From: Elusimicrobia bacterium UBA4817
GTDB taxonomy: Bacteria > Elusimicrobiota > UBA8919
Length of the DNA: 60,185 nt
Assembly (NCBI GenBank): GCA_002402375.1
Contig: DHFT01000030.1
Location: forward strand, 1 to 60,185
Direction of reading: 5' to 3'
Shown here: piece by piece, positions 17,101 to 23,966 of the stretch
Layout of the letters: each line of letters opens with the position of its first letter
Numbering within the stretch: the stretch's first letter is position 1
Position numbers and translations under genes: made by a program
The notes under the pieces: generated by a model
Databases searched by the model: none
Told to the model about the DNA's origin: nothing
What the model saw: the letters and a program-made list of their open reading frames with translations, nothing else

Positions 17101-17119
17101 GATTAAGCGAGTTTAACAT
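14114..17119 (-). CDS. mfd: transcription-repair coupling factor Mfd
   Basis: Mfd displaces stalled RNA polymerase and recruits UvrA to lesions. The order is: degenerate UvrB-like N-terminus; CarD-like RNA-polymerase interaction domain (DFVVHERYGIGIYDGLKKI); SF2 translocase with Walker A GDTGFGKTEVAMRA, IIDEEHRFGV and TATPIPRT; helicase C domain with STTIIEAGLDIPNVNTIIV; and a C-terminal TRCF domain. The start is placed at 17119 (MLNSLNLSG). The frame extends to 17170, but those residues are encoded by a repeat. Near the C-terminus a palindromic element (14231-14296) adds about 22 residues that interrupt the domain. At about 1001 residues it is somewhat shorter than E. coli Mfd. Confidence 0.95.
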   Translation of the reverse strand: MLNSLNLSGALAYAVAKNNYLYKNVIIPMNTDEDALDISESISTVSKILKFPVPRILVFPETDTASRLKTISQILKNKNVILCASTAALSKKTIARKNFEESVIKIKKNALVNRESFISQLVANGYERADIVTDVGEFAVRGEILDMWNNASNLPCRLVFDVNNIETIKNIDAASQRSITELNEIEIIPSKELDEAVIFDYFQTEFHIFSEIDIVSHSPSFNFNGNIELFKEKYEQWRSSDFQIFIVANNDGERKHLSEILGTGYERNIFTGSLASGFILNDDKIVFVTTNEIFSRYKVRLRPPKFFKDTGIPIETLSDIKKDDFVVHERYGIGIYDGLKKITAGGITAEYISILYADNDKLYVPVGDFNRIQKYFSIGKKPPKINPLDSTSWERIKAVASDAAKKMAQQLLQIYSERFDIQRQPFVADSNYEKQFEEEFIYEETPDQQKAVEDIKKDMTGYVPMERCIFGDTGFGKTEVAMRAALKSVLSGRQVCILAPTTVLVRQHEQTFFERFADWPVKIATLSRFKTKKEQKEIIEKLKEGKIDVVIGTHRLLSKDISFSNLGLLIIDEEHRFGVGDKEKIKSIKKNVDCLYLTATPIPRTLSMALAGIKNMSTISTPPLGRQSVETMLLEYDEKIITDAIMYEISRGGQVFFVHNKIGTIESCLIQLKRILPFVKFDFLHGRMTPSEIEEKMMGFLNKEFDCLVSTTIIEAGLDIPNVNTIIVSDAENFGLGQLYQLRGRVGRSKTKAYCYLFFRYENLTEISEKRLVALKEFAKLGSGFHLALKDLQIRGAGEILGKRQHGYIDSIGFDMYLRLLEKHSNEIKGIKTQDLINPEIDISVDAVISDSYINDENSRISFYKRILTVIDQQNLSEIKNEMVDRFGKMPKEVENLFEIGKIRLIAMKLGILKINDSSTSVQIKFSSDTSAEPSKIINILSARPPEAGHPNVEGGSANLCGGKNESFRFIKNDLLEVFWDRAMPAEKKLIFIKNLLHSFQ
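14231..14296. repeat. palindromic element inside mfd (copy C)
   Basis: TCCGCC...GGCGGATCCGCC is followed by CCCGCCTCTGGCGGGCGGGC. The first part matches copy B on the opposite strand. It is translated in frame as a Gly/Pro/Ala-rich insertion in the Mfd C-terminal domain. Confidence 0.75.
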
Positions 17120-17144
17120 TTTATGATTATCAAGAAAACTTCGT

Positions 17145-17240
17145 AACCACAGATGGACACAGATTGGCACAGATTAAAAAACTACAAATTACCTTTGTTC
17201 CTTTGAATTTATCCGTATTTATCTGTGTGAATCTGTGGTT
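17145..17240. repeat. MITE-like element with AACCACAGAT ends
   Basis: A 96-bp segment with perfect 10-bp inverted ends AACCACAGAT and ATCTGTGGTT and internal CACAGAT words. It occupies the gap between the RlmD-like gene and mfd. Confidence 0.75.
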
Positions 17241-17255
17241 GCTTTTTATAATTTC

Positions 17256-18611
17256 CTATACTTTTAGTAGTTTGGCGACGCATTCAATATGCGCCGTCTG
17301 CGGAAACATATCCACCGGTTGAATTTCAACGAGTTTATATTTTTGGGAAAGTATTTTTACATCTCTTGAAAGCGTCGCCGGATTGCAGGATGTGTATATT
17401 ATTTTTTGCGGCTGGAGTTTCAACAGTGACTTTAAGACGATTTGCGAACAGCCGGCGCGGGGGGGATCCAAAATAACTATGTCTGCAAAGTCCATTTTTC
17501 TTAAAATGTAATCGGCATTACCCCGTATAAAAAATACATTTTTTATATTGTTGCTCTTTGCGTTTTTTATTGCATCTGAAACCGACGGCGACACTTCTTC
17601 AACACCGGTAATTTTCCTGCAAAAAGGCGCAAGATAAATTGATATCCCGCCGGAACCAGAATAGACATCAATGATATTTTCATCCCCTCTAAGCTGGCAA
17701 AAATTTTTTATCACTTCGTAAAGTTTTTCGGTTTGCAACGTGTTGACCTGAAAAAATGAGGATTGGGAAATCTCAAAAACAGTTCCGCCGATTTTTTCTT
17801 TTATTGTATCTCTGCCAAAAAGTTTGAAATTTTTATTGCCGAGAATAACATTTGTTTTTGCAGGGTTGATATTTTGATAAACTGATACGACTTCCGGGAA
17901 TTTTTTTGTTATTTTGCCGAGAATTTCCTTTATATGCGGAATAAAATTTGTTTTTGAAACAACCACAACCATAAACTCGCCAAACGCAAATGATTGCCTC
18001 AAAATTATATGCCTTAAAATTCCTGCTCTTTTGTCCTCATTATAGGGTTGAATTTTGTATTCGTTTATTAAATTTCTTAATGCTAAAATTATTTCGTTCG
18101 CTTTTTCTGTTTGTAAAAAACAGTTTTTAATATCAACAATATGATGAGATTGCGGATGAAAAAATCCCGTAATTACATTACCCGTTTTTCTGCCAACCGG
18201 CATTTGAACTTTATTTCTATATCTGAAAGGATTGACTGCGGGAATTATTTTATTAACTCTTATATCAAAAAAATCCTGAACTATCGCGGTTTTTAATTCA
18301 AGTTGATTTTTATAATCCGTCATTTGAAGATTACATCCGCCGCAATAGTAAGCGGGAAGTGGGAAGTGGGAAGTGGGAAGTGAAAAGTGAAAAGGACATG
18401 GCGGTTGAATACGATGCGGGGAGGGGGATATTACGGAAATTATTTTTGCTCTGGCATAGTTTTTTTTTGTCTCAATTATTTCAACGAACAATTTGTCACC
18501 CGGAACGGAATACGGCACCATAACAACAATATTTCCGTACTTACCGATACCATCGCCGCCCGTTATAATTTTATCAATTTTAATTTCTATTTTCTGCCCG
18601 ACTTTAATCAT
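17256..18611 (-). CDS. 23S rRNA m5U methyltransferase, RlmD/RumA-like
   Basis: This is a TRAM-domain, Fe-S, SAM-dependent RNA uracil-5-methyltransferase. The TRAM domain covers about residues 1-60. Cys72, Cys90, Cys93 and a Cys in DIKNCFLQ would ligate the 4Fe-4S cluster. The SAM motif is DVYSGSGGISIYLAP, then DPPRAGC, and the catalytic Cys is in YTSCNPATLSRDV. In known RlmD the first two ligands are five residues apart. Here 17 residues intervene because (GGGAAGT)4 repeats (18354-18394) are inserted and read as FHFSLPTSHFPLP. RlmD, RlmCD and TrmA-like specificities cannot be told apart here. It follows the LexA-like gene by 11 bases. Confidence 0.88.
   Translation of the reverse strand: MIKVGQKIEIKIDKIITGGDGIGKYGNIVVMVPYSVPGDKLFVEIIETKKNYARAKIISVISPSPHRIQPPCPFHFSLPTSHFPLPAYYCGGCNLQMTDYKNQLELKTAIVQDFFDIRVNKIIPAVNPFRYRNKVQMPVGRKTGNVITGFFHPQSHHIVDIKNCFLQTEKANEIILALRNLINEYKIQPYNEDKRAGILRHIILRQSFAFGEFMVVVVSKTNFIPHIKEILGKITKKFPEVVSVYQNINPAKTNVILGNKNFKLFGRDTIKEKIGGTVFEISQSSFFQVNTLQTEKLYEVIKNFCQLRGDENIIDVYSGSGGISIYLAPFCRKITGVEEVSPSVSDAIKNAKSNNIKNVFFIRGNADYILRKMDFADIVILDPPRAGCSQIVLKSLLKLQPQKIIYTSCNPATLSRDVKILSQKYKLVEIQPVDMFPQTAHIECVAKLLKV
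18354..18394. repeat. tandem 7-mer (GGGAAGT)4 plus two variants
   Basis: Four perfect GGGAAGT units (18354-18381) and two GAAAAGT/G units lie inside the RlmD-like gene, between the codons of the first and second Fe-S ligand cysteines. Confidence 0.9.
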
Positions 18612-18622
18612 TTGTGAATTTG

Positions 18623-18847
18623 TTAGTTCCTGATTTTCATCAGGACAGGCTTTATGCTTCTCGCTGCACGCCTTTTGATAACTTTTCTGGTTCTGATTTT
18701 TCTTTCAAGTTTAAGTTTATTGAGGTGATACATAGCAGCGATATGCGAAATTTTGAATCTCTTTCCAATTTCTATAAGAGTCGGTGGAACACCTCTGTTT
18801 TTAATTGATTTCTTAACAAATTTTAAGATTTTATCCCTGATTTTCAT
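18623..18847 (-). CDS. LexA-type winged-helix protein without peptidase
   Basis: The 74-residue protein matches the LexA N-terminal DNA-binding domain: RDKILKFVKKSIKNRGVPPTLIEIGKRFKISHIAAMYHLNKLKLERKI, with a recognition helix around SHIAAMYHLNKL. The self-cleaving serine peptidase domain is absent, so it cannot respond to RecA like full LexA. A very basic tail (RTRKVIKRRAARS) follows. Two 12-bp palindromes just upstream (18861-18886) look like autoregulatory operators. It may be a small transcription factor for this locus; its target is unknown. Confidence 0.75.
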   Translation of the reverse strand: MKIRDKILKFVKKSIKNRGVPPTLIEIGKRFKISHIAAMYHLNKLKLERKIRTRKVIKRRAARSIKPVLMKIRN

Positions 18848-18860
18848 CGTCGGTAGTATT

Positions 18861-18886
18861 TAACAAATGTTATATAACAATTGTTA
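18861..18886. promoter_or_regulatory. tandem palindromic operator upstream of the LexA-like gene
   Basis: TAACAAATGTTA (18861-18872) and TAACAATTGTTA (18875-18886) are two near-identical 12-bp dyads, 14 bp centre to centre, directly before the start codon at 18847. The second is a perfect palindrome. Each has the size of a site for a dimeric winged-helix repressor. Confidence 0.6.
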
Positions 18887-18892
18887 AATGAC

Positions 18893-19180
18893 TTATATCA
18901 TTTTTTCAAGGGCTTCTTTACCAGTCATTCCTACTTTGATGCCGAGGTTTTTCGCACCGGATGTCATTGCAACAACCTCACCGGCAAGCAATTCATCAAC
19001 ATTTTTAACGCCTTTTACAACACAGGCACAATCGCCCATTTTTTCAGCCGCATCAATGTTCAAATACCCGCACATCACAAAACCTTTGTTGCCGACAGCC
19101 ATAACCAGCACCGCATTATTGAGGGGAATTTCAATCCCCGCCGCCGTTTTTTCACCAATTTTAATATCAACAGTTTTCAT
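18893..19180 (-). CDS. DUF1805 (YunC-like) protein
   Basis: The 95-residue protein fits the DUF1805/YunC family in full: EIPLNNAVLVMAVGNKGFVMCGYLNIDAAEKMGD near the N-terminus and KVGMTGKEALEKM at the end. No biochemical role is established for the family. An AGAGGA site precedes the start. The gene begins nine bases after the RhuM-Fic stop. A diverged copy of its first 33 codons lies on the far side of RhuM-Fic (20191-20292). Confidence 0.8.
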   Translation of the reverse strand: MKTVDIKIGEKTAAGIEIPLNNAVLVMAVGNKGFVMCGYLNIDAAEKMGDCACVVKGVKNVDELLAGEVVAMTSGAKNLGIKVGMTGKEALEKMI

Positions 19181-19189
19181 AAAATCCTC

Positions 19190-20185
19190 TTAGCCGACCA
19201 AGAGATTCGTAATTATTTTTACCATAACCTCTTTTTCTTTGGGATTACTCTCGGCAATCAACAAAGCCAAAACCGCAAGGGCATTATCGTTGATTTTTTT
19301 CTCACCGCTGTTCTTATATAAATAATTATTCTTATCCAAAAAATAAACAAAAAGAAACGAAGCGATTCGCTTATTACCGTCAATAAATGGATGATCTTTG
19401 ATTGTTAAATACAGCAGATGTGCTGCCTTTTCCTCGATACTTCCGTATAATTCTTTACCGCCAAATGTCTGATACAAATTTTTGACGATACTTTCAAATT
19501 TTCTGTTGACTTCCTGACCGAAAAGTTCACTAGCTTGCTTTTTGTCAATAAGTTCTTTCTTTATTTGAAAAACAATATTTTGACAATTTTCATATTCTAA
19601 AACGAATGCCGGCGTTTTTCCTTTTACAAGAGTTAATTTGTGAGTATCGTATTGTTCTAAAATAGAAATTGATTTTGCATAATCCGACAACAAATTCAGA
19701 ATTTCCTGCGTTTTACTTTCTAAAAGTTTGCGACGGGCTTTACTCTGTAAAAAAGCAATAGTGCCTTGCAGTTCTTTTAACTGTTCCGATTGTTTCAACA
19801 ATCTTTTTTCATTTAACGTATAGCCGTTGATAATGTGGTCTTTCAGAACATTCGTAGCCCAGATGCGAAATTGTGTTGCACGAAATGAGTTAACTCTATA
19901 ACCTACTGAGACTATCATGTCTAAACTATATAAATTCATTTTCCTTTTTTTGCCATCTGCAGCAACCTGTTCCAAAATGGAACAGGTTGAATTTTTATTC
20001 AACTCGTCAGTTTCGTAGATATTGTTTATATGTTTTACTATCGCTGGACGATTTACATCAAAAAGTATGGCTATTTGGTGGGCATCAAGCCAAACGGTTT
20101 CTTTTTCCAACTTCACTTCAAGTTGAATCTGTTTATTTTTTGTTTTATAAATAACGATACTGCCTTTGTCAAATTTATTTTTCAT
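19190..20185 (-). CDS. RhuM-Fic/Doc fusion protein
   Basis: The N-terminal 130 residues match the virulence RhuM family, with a DNA-binding-like segment VWLDAHQIAILFDVNRPAIVKHINNIY and YSLDMIVSVGYRVNSFRATQFRIWA. The C-terminal part is a Fic/Doc domain with HPFIDGNKR at residues 265-273. The NKR ending resembles Doc-type enzymes more than AMP-transferring Fic (GNGRxxR), so the nucleotide transfer reaction is uncertain. RhuM proteins occur sporadically in mobile or defence islands and have been linked to virulence. No antitoxin gene is obvious next door. It lies between a DUF1805 remnant and an intact DUF1805 gene, which suggests insertion. Confidence 0.85.
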   Translation of the reverse strand: MKNKFDKGSIVIYKTKNKQIQLEVKLEKETVWLDAHQIAILFDVNRPAIVKHINNIYETDELNKNSTCSILEQVAADGKKRKMNLYSLDMIVSVGYRVNSFRATQFRIWATNVLKDHIINGYTLNEKRLLKQSEQLKELQGTIAFLQSKARRKLLESKTQEILNLLSDYAKSISILEQYDTHKLTLVKGKTPAFVLEYENCQNIVFQIKKELIDKKQASELFGQEVNRKFESIVKNLYQTFGGKELYGSIEEKAAHLLYLTIKDHPFIDGNKRIASFLFVYFLDKNNYLYKNSGEKKINDNALAVLALLIAESNPKEKEVMVKIITNLLVG

Positions 20186-20190
20186 ATTAC

Positions 20191-20292
20191 TTATGGCTTT
20201 TTGCTTACAGTCAAAACTAGCGCCACATTATTAAGGGGAATTTCAATTCCCGTCGCTGTTTTCTCGCCGATTTTAATTTCAGTGTTTTTCAT
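20191..20292 (-). pseudogene. 5' remnant of a second DUF1805 gene
   Basis: On the minus strand an ATG at 20292 opens 33 codons, then TAA. The peptide begins MKNTEIKIGEKTATGIEIPL and runs into NNVALVLTVSKKP. It is homologous to the first 33 residues of the intact DUF1805 protein at 18893-19180 (MKTVDIKIGEKTAAGIEIPL). Homology stops close to where RhuM-Fic begins. It is too short to be a functional family member, and the two copies differ at many bases, so the duplication is not recent. Confidence 0.8.
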
Positions 20293-20330
20293 AAAACCCC
20301 CATGGAATTATTTTCTTTTAATAAATTTTT

Positions 20331-21788
20331 TCATTTCAATTTTTTTATCAGAATTTCATTAACCAATTTCGGGTTGGCTTTGCCGCGGGATTTCTTCATA
20401 ACGCTGCCGACTAATGCGCCGATTGCCTGTTGTTTGCCAGCTTTAAATTCAGCAACTGCTTTTTGATTTTCAGCAATTGTTTCATTAACTAATTTTTCTA
20501 TTTCTTTTTCGTCTGAAATCTGGACAAGTCCCTGTTCTTTAACTATCTCGGAAGCGCTTTTACCGGTTTTGTACATTTGCTCAAAAACGGTCTTTGCTAT
20601 CTTGCCGGAAATCGTACCGTCTGATATAAGTTTGAGCATTTCCGCAAGGTTTGACGAGGAAACGGGGGATGAAATTATATCTTTATTTTCAGCGTTTAAT
20701 TTTCCCAATAATTCCGTCGTAATCCAGTTAGAAAGTGGCTTTGCCACAGTGAGTAGTGAGTAGTGAGTAGTGAGCAGTGAAAGGCAATCTTCAAAATAAT
20801 CCGCTATTGATTTTTCGGATGTTAAAACGCCTGCATCATAATCTGATAGCCCGAATTTTTCTATGAATCTTTTTTTGCGGGATGCCGGTAATTCAACCAG
20901 ATTTTTCCTTATTTCATCCAGAAACTTTTCATCAATTTCAACAGGCGCTAAATCCGGTTCAGGGAAATACCTGTAATCGTGTGCCTGCTCTTTTGAACGC
21001 ATTGAGACCGTTGCGCCGGATTTCTCGTCCCAAAGCCGGGTATCCTGAACAATTTTTTCATTAGAATTTAACGCTTCTTTTTGGCGTTCAATTTCATAAT
21101 TCAACGCATCCCGTATTGCCTTAAACGAATTCATATTTTTTAGTTCAACTTTCGTCCCAAGTTTTTTTTCACCGACACTACGAAGCGAGATGTTTGCATC
21201 GCACCGAAGCGAACCTTTTTCCATATCACAATCGGAAATTCCGATATATCTTAAAACGGCTTTCAACTCTGTCAGATATTGATACGCCTCATCCGGAGAG
21301 GAAATGTCCGGCTCGGAAACGATTTCCAGAAGCGGGATTCCTGTCCTATTGTAATCAACAAGCGAATAATCCAATTCCTGTGCGCCTATTGCGTGAAGAA
21401 GTTTTCCGGCATCCTCTTCAAGATGGATTCTTGTAATTCCGATTTTTTTTGTTTGTCCGTCAGTATCTATTTCCAAAAACCCCTTTTCGCACAGCGGAAG
21501 TTCATACTGGGATATCTGATAATTTTTCGGCAAATCCGGATAAAAATAATTTTTCCGTGCAAAGATTGAATGTTTTGCAATTTTACAGTTTGTGGCAAGT
21601 CCGGTCAAAACGGCAAATTCAACGGCTTTTTTATTAAGAACGGGAAGGGTGCCGGGCTGACCGGTGCAGACGGGACAGATGTTAGAATTCGGAACGCTTC
21701 CGAATTCAGTTGAACATCCGCAGAAAAGTTTTGATTTTGTTTTCAGATGAACATGAACTTCAAGTCCGATGACTGTCTCGTAATTCAT
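20331..21788 (-). CDS. gatB: Asp-tRNA(Asn)/Glu-tRNA(Gln) amidotransferase subunit B
   Basis: GatB binds misacylated tRNA and activates it for transamidation with GatA and GatC. The catalytic-domain hallmarks are YETVIGLEVHVHLKTKSKLFCGCS, CPVCTGQPGTLPVLN and the basic RSKEQAHDYRYFPEPDLAP. The C-terminal GatB/YqeY domain ends with GSVMKKSRGKANPKLVNEIL. At 485 residues it is full length. A (GTGAGTA) repeat (20749-20776) adds LLTTHYSLLTV in the linker near residue 340. gatA and gatC are not in the window. Its start overlaps the Nudix stop by four bases. Confidence 0.95.
   Translation of the reverse strand: MNYETVIGLEVHVHLKTKSKLFCGCSTEFGSVPNSNICPVCTGQPGTLPVLNKKAVEFAVLTGLATNCKIAKHSIFARKNYFYPDLPKNYQISQYELPLCEKGFLEIDTDGQTKKIGITRIHLEEDAGKLLHAIGAQELDYSLVDYNRTGIPLLEIVSEPDISSPDEAYQYLTELKAVLRYIGISDCDMEKGSLRCDANISLRSVGEKKLGTKVELKNMNSFKAIRDALNYEIERQKEALNSNEKIVQDTRLWDEKSGATVSMRSKEQAHDYRYFPEPDLAPVEIDEKFLDEIRKNLVELPASRKKRFIEKFGLSDYDAGVLTSEKSIADYFEDCLSLLTTHYSLLTVAKPLSNWITTELLGKLNAENKDIISSPVSSSNLAEMLKLISDGTISGKIAKTVFEQMYKTGKSASEIVKEQGLVQISDEKEIEKLVNETIAENQKAVAEFKAGKQQAIGALVGSVMKKSRGKANPKLVNEILIKKLK
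20749..20776. repeat. tandem 7-mer (GTGAGTA)3 plus variant, in gatB
   Basis: Three perfect GTGAGTA units and one GTGAGCA unit lie in the GatB linker region and are read on the minus strand as THYSLLT-type residues. Confidence 0.9.
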
Positions 21789-22174
21789 AAAATTTTCTCC
21801 AAAAGTTTTAAGTCGGTATCATATTTAAGATATTTTTTTGCTTCGTTAATTTTCACCCATTTAGTTGACAGAATTTCATGGTCGTGTATTCCGGTTTTTT
21901 TGACGGGTGCCATCAGAAACCATACAACTTCTTTACTGATAAATTTGTTTTGGTGTCTGAAATTATAGTGTGTTTTGCCGAGCGGTTTGATTATTTTACA
22001 ATTATAACCCGTTTCTTCCGACACTTCGCGTAGGGCGGTATTTTTTATCGTTTCGGATTTTTCTATGTGCCCTTTCGGAAACGTCCAGATGATTTTGCCG
22101 AATAGATTTTTTACTTTTACAAGTAAAAGTTTTTTGTCTTTTATTATTACACCGCCTGCTGAAAACTCATTCAT
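21785..22174 (-). CDS. Nudix hydrolase (NTP pyrophosphohydrolase)
   Basis: The 129-residue protein contains a complete Nudix box, GHIEKSETIKNTALREVSEETG, fitting GX5EX7REUXEEXGU. The preceding FGKIIWTFPKGHIE is typical of MutT- and Ap4A-hydrolase-like members. The substrate cannot be assigned. It has a promoter divergent from moeA with only 8 bases to the ATG, and overlaps gatB by four bases. Confidence 0.88.
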   Translation of the reverse strand: MNEFSAGGVIIKDKKLLLVKVKNLFGKIIWTFPKGHIEKSETIKNTALREVSEETGYNCKIIKPLGKTHYNFRHQNKFISKEVVWFLMAPVKKTGIHDHEILSTKWVKINEAKKYLKYDTDLKLLEKIL

Positions 22175-22182
22175 ATTTTTTA

Positions 22183-22211
22183 ATTATACAAAATTATTGG
22201 GATTAAATCAA
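22183..22211 (-). promoter_or_regulatory. promoter of the Nudix-gatB unit
   Basis: Minus-strand TTGATT (22211-22206) and TATAAT (22188-22183) are 17 bases apart. The -35 box directly abuts the -35 box of the divergent moeA promoter. Confidence 0.7.
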
Positions 22212-22240
22212 TTGACATTTTGTTTTCATTTTTGTAAAAT
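22212..22240 (+). promoter_or_regulatory. promoter of moeA
   Basis: TTGACA at 22212-22217 and TAAAAT at 22235-22240 have a 17-base spacer, with 6 bases to the ATG at 22247. It is back to back with the Nudix promoter. Confidence 0.7.
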
Positions 22241-22246
22241 CAAATT

Positions 22247-23497
22247 ATGTTGAAATTCAACGAAGCAAAAAAGATTTTACTTAAAAACATAGACCGGTTG
22301 CCAACGGTAAAAACCTCACTGAGCGAAAACATATTAAATACCGTCCTCGCCGAAAACATTATTTCACCGGAAAATATTCCAAATTGCGACAATTCCCAGA
22401 TGGACGGTTATGCCGTAAACTCTTCTGATACAAAAAAAACACCCATATTATTAAAAATTATCGGAGAAGTAAAAGCAGGCGATATTTTTTTCAAAAAACT
22501 GAAAACCGGTGAAGCAGTGAAAATTATGACAGGAGCGCCGATTCCAAAGGGTGCCGATGCGGTTGTGATGGTTGAGGATACGGAAGAAGAAAGGTTAAAG
22601 GTTAAAGGTCAAAAGTTAAAATTTGTGAAAATATTGAAACCTGTAAAAAAAGGAGAGAATATAAGAAAAGCGGGGGAAGATGTACGCAAAGGCGAGATGA
22701 TTCTTAAAAATGGGACGGTTCTCAACCCTGCTCAAATCGGATTACTCGCATCAATCGGAAAAACAGAAATCAAAATAGTAAAAAGACCAAAAATAGCAAT
22801 TATCACAACGGGTAATGAAATTGTTAACGCTTCTGTAAAAAAACTTCCGAAAGGCAAAGTCAGAAATTCAAATCTCTGGACGCTTATTACTCTGTTAAAA
22901 AGAGACGGGGCAATTCCGGTTCAATTTGAAACAATCCCTGATAACTTAACAAAAATAAAATCAGCAATAAAACAGGCGTTTTCCATATCCGATGTGGTAA
23001 TAATTTCTGCAGGGATATCCGTCGGAAAATATGATTATGTAAAAACTGCACTGAAACAACTCGGCACAAAACTTTTATTCTGGAAAGTTGCAATAAAACC
23101 CGGTAAAGCATTTGCTTTCAGTAAAATGGGGACAGTCCCTATTTTTTCGCTTCCGGGAAATCCGGTTTCAACTATGATTACGTATTTGGAATTGGTAAGA
23201 CCCGCTTTATTAAAAATGACGGGGAAACAATCAACAGGGTTACCCCGTATAAAAGCAATTTTATTACATAATATCTACGAAAAGTCCGACAGAAAACAAT
23301 TTTTACGCGGATTTTTTTACAAAAAAGATAATAAATTTTTCGTAAAAACCACAGGGATGCAGGGTTCTGGAATACTCAAATCAATGTCAAAAGCAAACTG
23401 TTTTATCGTGCTTGATGAAAAAACTTCATTCATAAAAAAGGGTTCATTGGTAAATATTGAAATTTTAAATCGGGAGGATGGTTATGGATGTGATTGA
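22247..23497 (+). CDS. moeA: molybdopterin molybdenumtransferase MoeA
   Basis: MoeA inserts molybdate into adenylylated molybdopterin. Typical segments are NIPNCDNSQMDGYAV, GEAVKIMTGAPIPKGADAVV, the MoCF-binding core IITTGNE...GKVRNSN, SAGISVGKYDYVK, and SLPGNPVSTMITYLEL. The length of 416 residues is normal. A short (AAAGGTT) repeat at 22590-22620 contributes the basic ERLKVKGQKLK segment. The start follows the promoter by only 6 bases, with no Shine-Dalgarno sequence. It overlaps the hemerythrin gene by 20 bases. Confidence 0.93.
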   Translation: MLKFNEAKKILLKNIDRLPTVKTSLSENILNTVLAENIISPENIPNCDNSQMDGYAVNSSDTKKTPILLKIIGEVKAGDIFFKKLKTGEAVKIMTGAPIPKGADAVVMVEDTEEERLKVKGQKLKFVKILKPVKKGENIRKAGEDVRKGEMILKNGTVLNPAQIGLLASIGKTEIKIVKRPKIAIITTGNEIVNASVKKLPKGKVRNSNLWTLITLLKRDGAIPVQFETIPDNLTKIKSAIKQAFSISDVVIISAGISVGKYDYVKTALKQLGTKLLFWKVAIKPGKAFAFSKMGTVPIFSLPGNPVSTMITYLELVRPALLKMTGKQSTGLPRIKAILLHNIYEKSDRKQFLRGFFYKKDNKFFVKTTGMQGSGILKSMSKANCFIVLDEKTSFIKKGSLVNIEILNREDGYGCD

Positions 23498-23966
23498 GAA
23501 ACTTATTGCCGGACACAGGGAAGTCAGAGAAGAAATAGACATTCTGGACAAACTTGTAAAAATGTCAAACAGCGATGCTTTTGCTTGGGATGATGTTTTC
23601 AAAATTTCCGATTTTTTTGAAAAAGAAGTCAAGGAACATTTCCGGCTTGAAGAAATGGTTCTATTTCCGGTAATGAAAAATGTTCTGCCGTTATCCGAAC
23701 AGAATATTTTAACCGAAATTGAGGATGAGCATAAACCTATTCTGGGAAAACTTGATGATTTCAAAAAAATGGCGGAAAGACACAAAAAAATCTCTTCCAA
23801 AAACTCAAGGGAAGATTTCGTCAATTCTGCAAAAGCAATTATTGATTCGCTTATTCCTCATGCAAAAAAAGAGGATGTAAAACTTTTCCCGCTCGTTAGA
23901 AAATATTTTAAGACAGAAAATTATAAAGAACTTGAGGAAATGTATTTCAAATACTTAAAGGTATAA
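23478..23966 (+). CDS. hemerythrin-like HHE domain protein
   Basis: This predicted four-helix-bundle di-iron protein of 162 residues has ligand-type residues in HREVREE, EHFRLEE, EDEHKPILG and HAKKEDVKLFPLV. The pattern fits the HHE cation-binding family, which includes oxygen- or NO-sensing and iron-handling proteins. A GGAGG site within the moeA 3' end precedes the ATG. Placement with moeA, a ferredoxin-type protein and FeoAB suggests a role in iron or redox chemistry. Confidence 0.85.
   Translation: MVMDVIEKLIAGHREVREEIDILDKLVKMSNSDAFAWDDVFKISDFFEKEVKEHFRLEEMVLFPVMKNVLPLSEQNILTEIEDEHKPILGKLDDFKKMAERHKKISSKNSREDFVNSAKAIIDSLIPHAKKEDVKLFPLVRKYFKTENYKELEEMYFKYLKV

Noticed and set aside
17120..17170. 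Upstream start of mfd
   Set aside because: These codons overlap the inverted-repeat element at 17145-17240, and Mfd proteins start like MLNSLNLSG.
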